A DNA stretch of 40,862 nucleotides, taken from contig VGSE01000003.1 in NCBI GenBank assembly GCA_016875135.1, forward strand, positions 1 through 40,862, written 5' to 3'. The notes under the pieces were generated by a model. That model had not been told where the DNA came from, made no database searches, and saw only the letters and a list, made by a program, of their open reading frames with translations. Both the position numbers and the translations under genes were made by a program. Numbering within the stretch: the stretch's first letter is position 1; every line of letters starts with the position of its first letter. This DNA comes from Deltaproteobacteria bacterium. Lineage in GTDB: Bacteria > Bdellovibrionota > FAC87 > UBA2466. This document shows, one piece after another, positions 1 through 8,768 of the stretch.

Positions 1-1085
1 AGCTGCTGTTGACTGGGCGGTATGCTTACCGAGGGGCTAATCTGAGGCCCTTGCTCACTTCGGTCTGAGTTACCTCGAGAAACGTTAGGCCGCTGAGCTT
101 GACCTAACGCCTGTTGTAAAGCTTTAATTGCCTGGTCGCTCTCACGGTTTCTCTCATTAAACTGCCGTTTAAAAAGTTCTTCGTTTAGCTGTCGCTCTCT
201 CTCTCGATCGTCTTGTGCTCTTAGTAATAGATCCTCTAATTGATTAGTTCGAAAATCCCCAGGAACGATCGCATTTCCATTAGGAACCGTAGTAGGCGGA
301 ATAAATCCTCCGAGGGTTCCAGGCGTGGTAGGCGCACTGGGATCTACAACGGGAGGAGTTGGCCCCGTCGAATCTGTAGTGGCCTCTGCGTCAAGCTTGC
401 ACATTTTTGCGTCTTCTGAAGAATCTTTTATTGCCTTCCTAGCCGAATCACCGTTAACGCTCTCTTGATCAAACAAATTCTTATCCCAAGCATCGCCCTG
501 TAATAGATTAGCAATAGCCTCTAGCTGTTCAGAAACTTCCTTGTCGGCTTTTTCAAATTCGTTTTTGCTGTTTTCAAACCTAGTTGCTTTTTCCTTAAGG
601 CTCTTTTGAATTCGAACAACAAAAGTATTAATGCTCTTGTCAGTCAGAGTTCCTTTAGTTTCAAACTGCCCAATAACTTTCTGCTCAGAAAGGTGGGTTA
701 TAAATTCATTTAGGGTAGTCAAAAGAGCTAATGAGACCTTGTCATCAGTTGAACCCTCGCTACACTTTAACAACTTCTCAGCATATTTTTTTACCTCTTC
801 TAATTTCTTTTTAAGATCATTTATCTTTTCTGTAGTTAAAGTAATTTGACTTTGGGAGGCATCCTCGTCTTTCTTCAGAGTAAAAACAAAGGTGCCGTCT
901 TTTTTGTCACGTAAAACTTTGATTAACTCATCAAACTTTTCTGAAATCTTTGGTCTACCTGTCTCTCGACGGACGCTATTTCCCTGTGAATCATGTTCAC
1001 CAGGCCCTTCCGCATAGATTGCCTGGCTAGGCAGCAACGAACAGAGAAGTAAGAGCCCTGCCAATTTGATTTGATACCGTTTCAT
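1..1085 (-). CDS. Secreted/exported hypothetical protein, 3' truncated by window edge (signal peptide, charged helical body, Pro/Thr-rich linker, Arg/Glu/Gln-rich helical tail)
   Basis: Reverse strand is open from ATG at 1085 (MKRYQIKLAGLLLLCSLLPSQAIYAEGPGEHDSQGN...) to position 1 with no in-frame stop when I walked the codons. Contains ...GPTPPVVDPSAPTTPGTLGGFIPPTTVPNG... and ...RERERQLNEELFKRQFNERNRESDQAIKALQQALGQAQ... Absent from the supplied ORF track, presumably because it has no stop inside the window. Confidence 0.85.
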   Translation of the reverse strand, partial: MKRYQIKLAGLLLLCSLLPSQAIYAEGPGEHDSQGNSVRRETGRPKISEKFDELIKVLRDKKDGTFVFTLKKDEDASQSQITLTTEKINDLKKKLEEVKKYAEKLLKCSEGSTDDKVSLALLTTLNEFITHLSEQKVIGQFETKGTLTDKSINTFVVRIQKSLKEKATRFENSKNEFEKADKEVSEQLEAIANLLQGDAWDKNLFDQESVNGDSARKAIKDSSEDAKMCKLDAEATTDSTGPTPPVVDPSAPTTPGTLGGFIPPTTVPNGNAIVPGDFRTNQLEDLLLRAQDDRERERQLNEELFKRQFNERNRESDQAIKALQQALGQAQRPNVSRGNSDRSEQGPQISPSVSIPPSQQQ

Positions 1086-1740
1086 CTTCAACCCCGCTTT
1101 CACATTCACTTTAAACACATTGAGCGAAACCCTTAGGCTCCAACTCACTCCTCAACAAAATACACCTATAGAAATTGTATTTTGATAAAGTGCAATGGTC
1201 GTTCCACTTACTTGATTAGGCTCGCCTGAAAGCACTAGGAATTGTATTCCTTAAGTTTATTACAAAAATGAATGTCGTTTTTTTTTACAGTTTCAAGTTT
1301 TCTTATAACTAGGTTGTTGAATTGTTTTGTAAAAACCCCTCTCTGAGCCTTACAAATCGCTCGTGTTAGAAAAGTAAACAACTCTAGTTCACACAAAAGA
1401 ATACAGTGTTTTGACTAATGATTTTAATAACTCGGCTATTGAAACAGAAGCAGCTTGGTAATCATCTTTAGTTCAAACCAACGCAAAACTTTTGGCAATT
1501 TTTTTAATACCCGCCCCCTTTGAGTAGGCTTTTTAAGAGGTTCAAACGGCCATGAAGTTGGTTTAAGACACCGAATTTGTTAGCCTTTTGACGATGATGT
1601 GACTTATCAAACGAAACTCCAAGAAAACTTATCAAATCTTTTAACCTTGGTCCTCTATAGGACTTTGCAATTTAAGAAAAAATTATAAAAGAAGGTTGCT
1701 TAACAAGTCATTTTATCACGTATTTTCAGTGGGTTGCGCC

Positions 1741-1784
1741 GGCGTACAGGGGATGTAATGTCATTGACGCCTAAAACCCCCTGT
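1741..1784 (+). promoter_or_regulatory. GC-rich potential structured RNA/DNA element upstream of ferredoxin gene
   Basis: GGCGT(1741-1745)/ACGCC(1767-1771) and ACAGGGG(1746-1752)/CCCCTGT(1778-1784) are interleaved complementary pairs in an otherwise AT-rich intergenic region; CGCCGGCG palindrome at its 5' edge. Confidence 0.35.
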
Positions 1785-1816
1785 GTCATAAGTAGTGCCT
1801 AATAATTAGGTTTTTT

Positions 1817-2047
1817 ATGGCTGATAAAGAAGATCGTTACGAAGACAATGTCCTCGGGAAGTGGTACGTAGATAAAAAATGTATCCTCTGTAGCGTCTGC
1901 TCCGAAGCAGCTCCTAATAACTTTAAAGAAGCTCCAAGTGCAGATCATGATTTCGTGTTTAAGCAGCCCGAGACCCCCGAAGAGATTACGCAATGTGAAG
2001 AGGCGATGGTGGCTTGCCCTGTAGAAGCTATCGGAAATGATGGCTGA
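1817..2047 (+). CDS. Small ferredoxin, 4Fe-4S type
   Basis: KKCILCSVCSEAAPNNF...CEEAMVACPVEAIG: CxxCxxC plus CP motif of single-cluster ferredoxins. Confidence 0.85.
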   Translation: MADKEDRYEDNVLGKWYVDKKCILCSVCSEAAPNNFKEAPSADHDFVFKQPETPEEITQCEEAMVACPVEAIGNDG

Positions 2048-3170
2048 AGCACCCAAAATCCTTGTGGCCATGAACAGCTTCAAGGGCAGCCTCTCAAACC
2101 TAGAAGCCTGTCAAAGCGTCTCAAAATCCCTAACTGAACTAAAAATAACACACTCTATAGTCCCGGTGGGTGATGGTGGCAGCGGGACCGGAACAGCTCT
2201 GCAATCTACCTTGGGTGGCGAATTTGTCTCGATGGACTCAGCTGATCCCAAAGGCAGAGCCATCAAGGCCGCAGTTCTTTGCTTTCCCAATTCGATTAAT
2301 CCCCACTGCATTTACATCGATAGTAGCTCGGTTTGTGGATTCACCTTAATCCCCGACCCTGAGAAAAAGGCATTAGAAGCTTCAAGTCGTGGGCTAGGGC
2401 TTTTACTGCGCGAAGTGATTCAACGTTGGCGATCTTCTCTAAAAGACATTTGGATTGGCCTTGGAGATTCCGCCATTTCCGACATGGGAATCGGAATGCT
2501 CTCGGAACTTGGCGTGGCTTTTGTAGACTCTCAAAAAAAAGAGCTTTCTCCAACAACTGAAAACCTTTGTCTCATTTCAGATTTTTCCAAACCTAATATT
2601 AGTTTCGGAAACATCTCTCTGACTGTTTTATGTGACGTTTCAAATCCTGTCTGTGGGCCACAAGGAAGTGCCGTGACCTTTGCGCCACAAAAGGGAGCCT
2701 CAAAAGAAGAGGTCCTCTTAATTGCAAAAGGCATGGACAACTTTGCCTCGAGAATCGAACACAAGCTTCACCGATCGCTTAAATATATTCCCTTAACGGG
2801 ATCGGCAGGAGGTTTATCTGCTGCACTGCTGGCTTTTTTTAATGCAAATCTTGTCCCTGGGTGTCCCTTTCTTCTTAAACAAATTAACTTTGATAAAAAA
2901 CTTAACAATCACGATTTAGTTATCACCGGGGAAGGAAGAACCGATCTTCAAACCCTAAAAAGAAAAGCTCCAGCCGTAATTGCTCAGCATGCAAAGAGTC
3001 TCAATAAAAAATGCATCATCATTTCGGGCGCACTAGGGGAGGGGGCAAACCAAATTGCTGTTGAGCTGGAACTTTTTGGAATTCACGCATGCGGGAAAGA
3101 GCCGTCGGCGGCTGAAGCGTTGACGCAAAAAACCCTCGAGGTTTTTTCTTCATTAAAAGTTTCTAAATAA
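2037..3170 (+). CDS. Glycerate kinase (GK1 family)
   Basis: MNSFKGSLSNLEACQSVSKSL, VPVGDGGSGTGTAL, LTGSAGGLSAALLAFF, DLVITGEGRTDLQTLKRKAP motifs; overlaps ferredoxin end by 11 nt. Confidence 0.9.
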   Translation: MMAEAPKILVAMNSFKGSLSNLEACQSVSKSLTELKITHSIVPVGDGGSGTGTALQSTLGGEFVSMDSADPKGRAIKAAVLCFPNSINPHCIYIDSSSVCGFTLIPDPEKKALEASSRGLGLLLREVIQRWRSSLKDIWIGLGDSAISDMGIGMLSELGVAFVDSQKKELSPTTENLCLISDFSKPNISFGNISLTVLCDVSNPVCGPQGSAVTFAPQKGASKEEVLLIAKGMDNFASRIEHKLHRSLKYIPLTGSAGGLSAALLAFFNANLVPGCPFLLKQINFDKKLNNHDLVITGEGRTDLQTLKRKAPAVIAQHAKSLNKKCIIISGALGEGANQIAVELELFGIHACGKEPSAAEALTQKTLEVFSSLKVSK

Positions 3171-3178
3171 AGATTAGA

Positions 3179-3538
3179 TTATTTATCCGTTCCTGTCTTC
3201 TTCTCGGAATTATCGCCAAGATCGGAGTACATGACAGATCTGACGGTCCATTCTTGGGTCCGCTGATCGAGTTCCGTAGGTTGAACCATGAAAATCGTCT
3301 CCCAAGGACAAATCTTTGCACAGGCTTCACAACCAATGCATCTGTCTTGATCCACTTCAACAACTCTCATGAAATCGGGATGCTCAACTCCAGGAACCTG
3401 CTCAATACAATCCACAGGACAAACAGGAATACAGGCATGACATCCGGTACACCCGCGCTGATCAATCACCGCATGAGAACGCGGTGGCTTTTTGCGGTCG
3501 GCTTTACCTTCTGCTGGATTTCCTTGTTTCTTTTCCAT
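3179..3538 (-). CDS. 2[4Fe-4S] dicluster ferredoxin
   Basis: CTGCHACIPVCPVDCI and CIGCEACAKICPW: two CxxCxxCxxxCP motifs. Confidence 0.9.
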   Translation of the reverse strand: MEKKQGNPAEGKADRKKPPRSHAVIDQRGCTGCHACIPVCPVDCIEQVPGVEHPDFMRVVEVDQDRCIGCEACAKICPWETIFMVQPTELDQRTQEWTVRSVMYSDLGDNSEKKTGTDK

Positions 3539-3581
3539 ATCGTCGTTCTTATCTTATCAGACAGGCTGAAAGCAAGCTATC

Positions 3582-4364
3582 CTATAGCTTTTCCCACTCC
3601 ACCATTTGCCTGTCTAACTCCCTAATATCCCAACCATAAAACCCGCAGGGAGCCGACACCCAAAAGTTGGGTTCCTTCTCTAAAGATTTTGGCAAATTCG
3701 CGGTTCCCTTGGTTAAGCCCCCAAAAATGAGGGCCTTGTCCTTTTCCCGCATTAAATTTAGGTAAAATCGTTCTTCGTGCTCTCCCATAGCTTTTGAAGC
3801 AAAATCAAAAGCAAAAAAATCCAATACGCCTAGGTGATCTACAAAGGGTAGGGGGCGAAGGGTTGCGCAACTGTGGATTCCAATCCTCACATCAAAATCA
3901 ACATCCTTCACAGCCTGCAAAAATGCAGTATACCCCTCTACGATGTAAGGTTGTTCCTGTGTCCAAAATGGCTCATCTAACTGAAGCCAAAGCTCTCCCT
4001 TAAACGCCGCTTCGTTTAGTTGTTTTCTAAGTCCTTTCCAAAAATTAACCCAAAGAGGGGCTACTTCCAAAAACTTAGCACTTATTGATCTTGAAACTGT
4101 AAACGGACCCGCAATTTGTATTTTGAATCTAGGACTATCAACAAATTCATTTTGGAACATTTCAAGACAACTTGAAGCTTTTTCATCCCAGTATCCTAAA
4201 TCAAACCCTCGCAACACCTGTCCAATCATATCCTCTAAGGGATTCGAATCAGGTAACTGCGGAAGAAAGGGAAGGTGGGGCGAATGCTTTTTGACAAACT
4301 TTACGGCGTCAACGGGGTTTCGATGCGGAAGACTTCCCAAAAAATAAAACTTTCGCTTTTCCAT
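3582..4364 (-). CDS. Short MetE-C/UROD-superfamily protein (putative zinc-dependent methyltransferase)
   Basis: FLGSLPHRNPVDAVKFV, AGPFTVSR, LQLDEPFW, GIHSCATL (HxC) and SAPCGFYGW (CG) resemble MetE C-terminal/UROD-like methyltransferase motifs. Confidence 0.7.
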   Translation of the reverse strand: MEKRKFYFLGSLPHRNPVDAVKFVKKHSPHLPFLPQLPDSNPLEDMIGQVLRGFDLGYWDEKASSCLEMFQNEFVDSPRFKIQIAGPFTVSRSISAKFLEVAPLWVNFWKGLRKQLNEAAFKGELWLQLDEPFWTQEQPYIVEGYTAFLQAVKDVDFDVRIGIHSCATLRPLPFVDHLGVLDFFAFDFASKAMGEHEERFYLNLMREKDKALIFGGLTKGTANLPKSLEKEPNFWVSAPCGFYGWDIRELDRQMVEWEKL

Positions 4365-4367
4365 TTG

Positions 4368-5066
4368 TTAATCAACCAACTTTTTATTTATCTTTTTGGT
4401 TTCTTTTTTCTTAAGCGCCTTAGCAGCATCCTTCGAAACACGGTTAAACTGCTCAGAGAAGTGCTTTATAAAACTCTGCTTAACCTGCTCAACACTGGGA
4501 CATCCAGATCCTAATTCCTCTTTCATTGAGGTCATCACCGAAGCATTAAAACCACACGGATCAATGTTGGAAAACCCTGATAGGTCATTGCTCACGTTAA
4601 TGGCTGAACCATGAAAGGTAATCCACGAGGAAATCGCAATCCCGATGCTTGCGATTTTTTTGTTCTTTCCAGAAATCCAAACCCCAGTTGCACCTTCTCG
4701 TCTTTCGGCAGCTATTCCAAACTCTTTCAACAGTTGGATAATGGTTTCCTCAAGCCTTCGCAAATGCAGATGGGCATCCTTTTCTTTCGCTCGCAAAGTC
4801 AACAAGGGATAACACACCAACTGTCCAACGTTGTGAAATGTAGCCTCTCCGCCGCGCTCGATCGCAAAAGCATTTTTAAGTTTCCAAGGAATGAGTCCCT
4901 TGCTTTTTCGACCAAAGGTATAAACCTCAGGATGCTCAACGAGGATTAATCTATCGGGAAAATATTCGTTTTGCTTTTTCTGATGAACCACATCCAACTG
5001 CGAGTAGTAAGTGTCATTATAATCGCTAATCCCGCGGTCATCGATTTCAAAAAAAGCTATCGGCAC
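4368..5066 (-). CDS. lipB: Lipoyl(octanoyl) transferase
   Basis: LVEHPEVYTFGRKSKG, ERGGEATFHNVGQLVCYPL, SIGIAISSWITFHGSAINVSNDLSGFSNIDPCG. The track ORF begins at 5120, but a GTG at 5064-5066 just after the lpd stop gives VPIAFFEIDDRG... and avoids a 53-nt overlap. Confidence 0.92.
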   Translation of the reverse strand: MPIAFFEIDDRGISDYNDTYYSQLDVVHQKKQNEYFPDRLILVEHPEVYTFGRKSKGLIPWKLKNAFAIERGGEATFHNVGQLVCYPLLTLRAKEKDAHLHLRRLEETIIQLLKEFGIAAERREGATGVWISGKNKKIASIGIAISSWITFHGSAINVSNDLSGFSNIDPCGFNASVMTSMKEELGSGCPSVEQVKQSFIKHFSEQFNRVSKDAAKALKKKETKKINKKLVD

Positions 5067-5067
5067 T

Positions 5068-6492
5068 CTATCCTCGCTTCGGTTTGTAAATGTGAATGGC
5101 CTTGTAGAAGGCCGCTTCAACAGCTTCCGGCATCACCTCAGGCAGCGTGGGGTGCGTATGAATCGTCCTTACTAAATCCTCGACAGTGGCTCCCATTTCA
5201 ATGGCTAAAGCGGCTTCTGCGATCAAATTGGAAGCTTCAGGACCGACTATATGAACACCTAGGATGGCCTCCGTTTTTTCGTCGATAACAATCTTCGCCA
5301 TCCCCTCAGATTCGTTCATAGCAAGAGCCTTACCTGATGCCGCAAAAGGAAAACGCCCGACCTTAACTTTAAATCCTTTTTCAGTAGCCTCTTTTTCTGT
5401 CAATCCCGCCACTGCAATTTCAGGATCACAGAAAACTGCCCAAGGAACCGTTTTGTAATCTTTATAGGTCCGCTTTCCTGAAATAGTCTCTGCAACTAAA
5501 AGCCCGTCCATCGTCGCTCTATGCGCTAACTGAGGCGCTCCGGCCACATCACCAATTGCATAGATGTTAGATACGTTAGTCATACTCTGATTATTCGACA
5601 GAATATTTCCTCGTGGGTCCATCTTGATTCCAAGTTTCTCAAGGCCCATGTTGTCGGAGTTTGGACTTCTTCCCACGGAAACCAATATCACATCGGCCGA
5701 AACCGTCTGGGTTTTTTTGTCTTTGGTTTCAATCTCCAAATTAAGTTTTTTGGCTTTTAAAGGCTCTTTTTCTTTGATTCCGAGTGCTTTAGCCCCAGTG
5801 TGAACCGTGATACCAAAATGCTTCATCTTCTTTTGAACCAGCGCCACAAGCTCATTGTCGACAGTAGACAATAGCTGATCAAGGGCTTCAACAATAGTGA
5901 CTTTCGATCCAAGTTTCGCGTAAACCGTTCCAATTTCAATGCCAATAAAGCCACCACCCACCACCACCATCTCTTTGGGCACTTCTCTTAACGAGAGGGC
6001 TTCTGTAGAGCTCACAATGTTTTTCCCGTTGAAGGGAAGGATTGGAATCTGTGCAACTCGAGAGCCCGTTGCAATTACAAAACTTGTCGCAGTTATCGTC
6101 TCTTTTCCTGACTGACTTGCCACCTCTAGGGTTTTGCTATCCTTGAAAGTTGCAGTCCCTTTAATGATCTCAACACCATTAGCTTTCAACAGCCCCTGAA
6201 CTCCAGTCGTCAGTTTCTTAACCACCCCTTGCTTCCAGTCCTGCATTTTGGCCAGATCACAGTCGACGCCTTTGACGCTTATCCCAATCTCCTCCGCTTC
6301 ATTTTTCATCTTCCAGTACTGAGAACTGCCATAGATCAGAGCCTTTGAAGGAATGCATCCTACATTCAAACAAACCCCACCAAAGTTTTCTTTCTCTATG
6401 ATAGCGGTTTTTTTTCCTAATTGTGCAAGCCGAATAGCGGTCGGATAGCCTCCGGGGCCGGCACCAATCACAACAGCATCAAATGATTTCAT
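5068..6492 (-). CDS. lpdA: Dihydrolipoamide dehydrogenase (E3)
   Basis: GAGPGGYPTAIRLAQLG, GGVCLNVGCIPSKALI, YAIGDVAGAPQLAHRAT, HTHPTLPEVMPEA. Confidence 0.97.
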   Translation of the reverse strand: MKSFDAVVIGAGPGGYPTAIRLAQLGKKTAIIEKENFGGVCLNVGCIPSKALIYGSSQYWKMKNEAEEIGISVKGVDCDLAKMQDWKQGVVKKLTTGVQGLLKANGVEIIKGTATFKDSKTLEVASQSGKETITATSFVIATGSRVAQIPILPFNGKNIVSSTEALSLREVPKEMVVVGGGFIGIEIGTVYAKLGSKVTIVEALDQLLSTVDNELVALVQKKMKHFGITVHTGAKALGIKEKEPLKAKKLNLEIETKDKKTQTVSADVILVSVGRSPNSDNMGLEKLGIKMDPRGNILSNNQSMTNVSNIYAIGDVAGAPQLAHRATMDGLLVAETISGKRTYKDYKTVPWAVFCDPEIAVAGLTEKEATEKGFKVKVGRFPFAASGKALAMNESEGMAKIVIDEKTEAILGVHIVGPEASNLIAEAALAIEMGATVEDLVRTIHTHPTLPEVMPEAVEAAFYKAIHIYKPKRG

Positions 6493-7772
6493 GCAAACAC
6501 CAATCTTGAGGGTTCAGATAAAAAGTAAATAAGCCGGTTCATAAACCTAGCAGCATCAGCACCATCCACAACCCTGTGGTCAACCGACATCGAAAGGAAC
6601 ATCACATCGCCAATCACAATCTGATCATCTTTCACAACCGGACGTTTTCTTATGGCATTGACCCCGAGAATGGCGACCTCCGGATGATTGATCACTGGCG
6701 TCGCCAAGACCCCTCCGATAGAGCCGGCGTTCGTCACAGTAAATGTTCCACCTTTCATGTCGTCGAGTGCAATCTTTCCAGTTCTTGCTTTTTCAGACAA
6801 CAACTGAATTTCTGTGGCCAACTCCCAAATGGTCTTCCGATCAGCTGCCTTAATGACTGGAACCATGAGCCCATTAGGCGTGTCGGTGGCGACACCGATG
6901 TTGTAATCACCTTTTAAAATAATCTCCTGCTTCTCGTCATCCAAGGAGGAATTGAGATAAGGAAATTCCATTAGGGCTGGAATTAAGGCCTTAATGATGA
7001 AAGGCAAGTAAGTTAATTTAACGCCTCTTTTTTCTGCTTCCTCTTTGGCTGCGGCTCTTAACTTAACCACCGCTGACATGTCCACTTCTTCGACGTAAGT
7101 AAAATGCGCTGCCGTATGTTTGGAATAGGACATCGACTCTGCAATTTTCTTTCTTACCCCTTTTAAAGGAACTACTTGTAAAGCGCCCCTTGCCACGGCC
7201 GGCACGTTCGCTCTCTGAGCCACCGGAGCTGCAGTGACCGCCACCGAAGTATGAGATGTTCTTGGCGTCGCAGCTTGATGCCCTTCATACGCCAACTGCA
7301 CATCCATTTTAGTGACTCGCCCTTGAAGTCCTGTGCCTTTTACAGTTTTAAGATCAACACCCAAATCTCTCGCAAGTTTCCGTGTCGCTGGCGTAGCAAG
7401 GATATGGTAGGGTAGGGGCTCTTCACTTGCCACCACAGCTTCAACTATTCTTTCTGAAGACTTTGCCGAAATTGAAGCAGGTGGAACGCTGGCAATTTTG
7501 GGCTCTGTTTTTTGTGCAGGTTTAGAAGCCGCTGCCTTCCCAGCTTCTGCGATCCGAATAATCACTTTCCCCACTTCAATTGTTTGTCCTTCGTTAGCTA
7601 AAAGCTCTGAAACGGTTCCAGCCACTGGCGAAGGGATTTCCACAGTCGCTTTATCGGTCATCACCTCTACCATGGGTTGATCGGCTTCAAGAGCCTCGCC
7701 GGTTTTCACTAACCACTTAACAATTTCACCTTCGTGAACACCTTCACCGATATCTGGTAATTTAAAGTCCAT
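6489..7772 (-). CDS. pdhC: Dihydrolipoyllysine acyltransferase (E2 of pyruvate/branched-chain 2-oxoacid dehydrogenase)
   Basis: Lipoyl domain (VEVMTDKATVEIPSPVAG), peripheral-subunit-binding domain (ATPATRKLARDLGVDLKTVKGTG), catalytic SMSVDHRVVDGADAARF. Confidence 0.93.
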   Translation of the reverse strand: MDFKLPDIGEGVHEGEIVKWLVKTGEALEADQPMVEVMTDKATVEIPSPVAGTVSELLANEGQTIEVGKVIIRIAEAGKAAASKPAQKTEPKIASVPPASISAKSSERIVEAVVASEEPLPYHILATPATRKLARDLGVDLKTVKGTGLQGRVTKMDVQLAYEGHQAATPRTSHTSVAVTAAPVAQRANVPAVARGALQVVPLKGVRKKIAESMSYSKHTAAHFTYVEEVDMSAVVKLRAAAKEEAEKRGVKLTYLPFIIKALIPALMEFPYLNSSLDDEKQEIILKGDYNIGVATDTPNGLMVPVIKAADRKTIWELATEIQLLSEKARTGKIALDDMKGGTFTVTNAGSIGGVLATPVINHPEVAILGVNAIRKRPVVKDDQIVIGDVMFLSMSVDHRVVDGADAARFMNRLIYFLSEPSRLVFA

Positions 7773-7784
7773 GTTGTTTTCCCT

Positions 7785-8759
7785 CTAAAAATTTTTTACT
7801 TTACCCACAGCCAAAGCAACTCGCTCCGGATCTGGCATATAAATGTGCTCCAATGTGTAGGGGAACGGAGTGTCTAGTCCAGTCACCCTTACAATTGGGG
7901 CTTCAAGATACAAAATCGCTTCTTCGTTAATAAGCGCAGATAGTTCAGCGCCAAACCCACAGGTTTTAGGCGCTTCGTGCACAATCACAACTCGGCCGGT
8001 TTTTTTCACAGATTCTAAAATGGTCTCTTCATCTAAAGGAACTAATGTTCTTAGATCAATGACTTCGCAGTCCGCACCTCGAGGCTCGCACAACTCAGCG
8101 GCCTTCATGCAGACAGGAACCATAGCCCCCCAGCATAAAATCGTAATGTCTTTCCCCGGTCGAACCACGGAGGCCTTGCCCAATTCAACGGTATAACTTT
8201 CCTCAGGAACCTCTCCTTTGATCGAACGATAAATTCTCTTGGGCTCCAAGAACATCACAGGATCTTCATCTCTGATGGAGCTAATCAAAAGCCCTTTGGT
8301 ATCGTAGGGATTTGATGGAACAACCACTTTGAGTCCTGGCGTGTGAATAAAATAGGCCTCTGAACTTTGAGAGTGATAGTGTCCGCCTCGAATTCCTCCA
8401 CCGTAAGGAGTTCGAATCACCATAGGGCAGGTGAATCCCCCTCCGCTACGGTACCTTATTTTTGCAACTTCGCTCACGATCTCATCGAATGCAGGATAAA
8501 TGAAATCCATAAATTGAATTTCAGGTACGGGCCTTAATCCATTAACAGCCATTCCCATGGCCATTCCGATGATTCCACTTTCATTAAGTGGCGTATCCAT
8601 GACTCTCTCTTCGCCAAATTCTTTTTGAAGCCCTTCAGTAGCTCTAAAAACGCCACCGTTTACGCCCACGTCTTCACCCATTAGAACAACTCTTGAATCG
8701 TGAGTCATCTCACACATCAACGCATCTCGAACCGCTTGTACCAAAGTTAAATTCGCCAT
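7785..8759 (-). CDS. pdhB: 2-oxoacid (pyruvate) dehydrogenase E1 beta subunit
   Basis: MGEDVGVNGGVFRATEGLQKEFG, VMDTPLNESGIIGMAMGMA, RTPYGGGIRGGHYHSQS. Confidence 0.95.
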   Translation of the reverse strand: MANLTLVQAVRDALMCEMTHDSRVVLMGEDVGVNGGVFRATEGLQKEFGEERVMDTPLNESGIIGMAMGMAVNGLRPVPEIQFMDFIYPAFDEIVSEVAKIRYRSGGGFTCPMVIRTPYGGGIRGGHYHSQSSEAYFIHTPGLKVVVPSNPYDTKGLLISSIRDEDPVMFLEPKRIYRSIKGEVPEESYTVELGKASVVRPGKDITILCWGAMVPVCMKAAELCEPRGADCEVIDLRTLVPLDEETILESVKKTGRVVIVHEAPKTCGFGAELSALINEEAILYLEAPIVRVTGLDTPFPYTLEHIYMPDPERVALAVGKVKNF

Positions 8760-8768
8760 AAATTCCTC

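Noticed and set aside
1741-1784. Known riboswitch (preQ1 or fluoride type) assignment for the ferredoxin leader element
   Set aside because: Does not match the consensus cores I remember; kept only as an uncharacterised structured element.
1799-2083. 94-aa minus-strand ORF opposite the ferredoxin
   Set aside because: Antisense to a CDS with clear Fe-S motifs; no recognisable protein character.
3164-3185. TAAATAA-AGATTAGA-TTATTTA hairpin between convergent stop codons considered as a terminator
   Set aside because: All-AT 7-bp stem overlapping both stop codons, too weak and without a T-run to call as a terminator.
3254-3625. 123-aa plus-strand ORF
   Set aside because: Antisense shadow of the dicluster ferredoxin.
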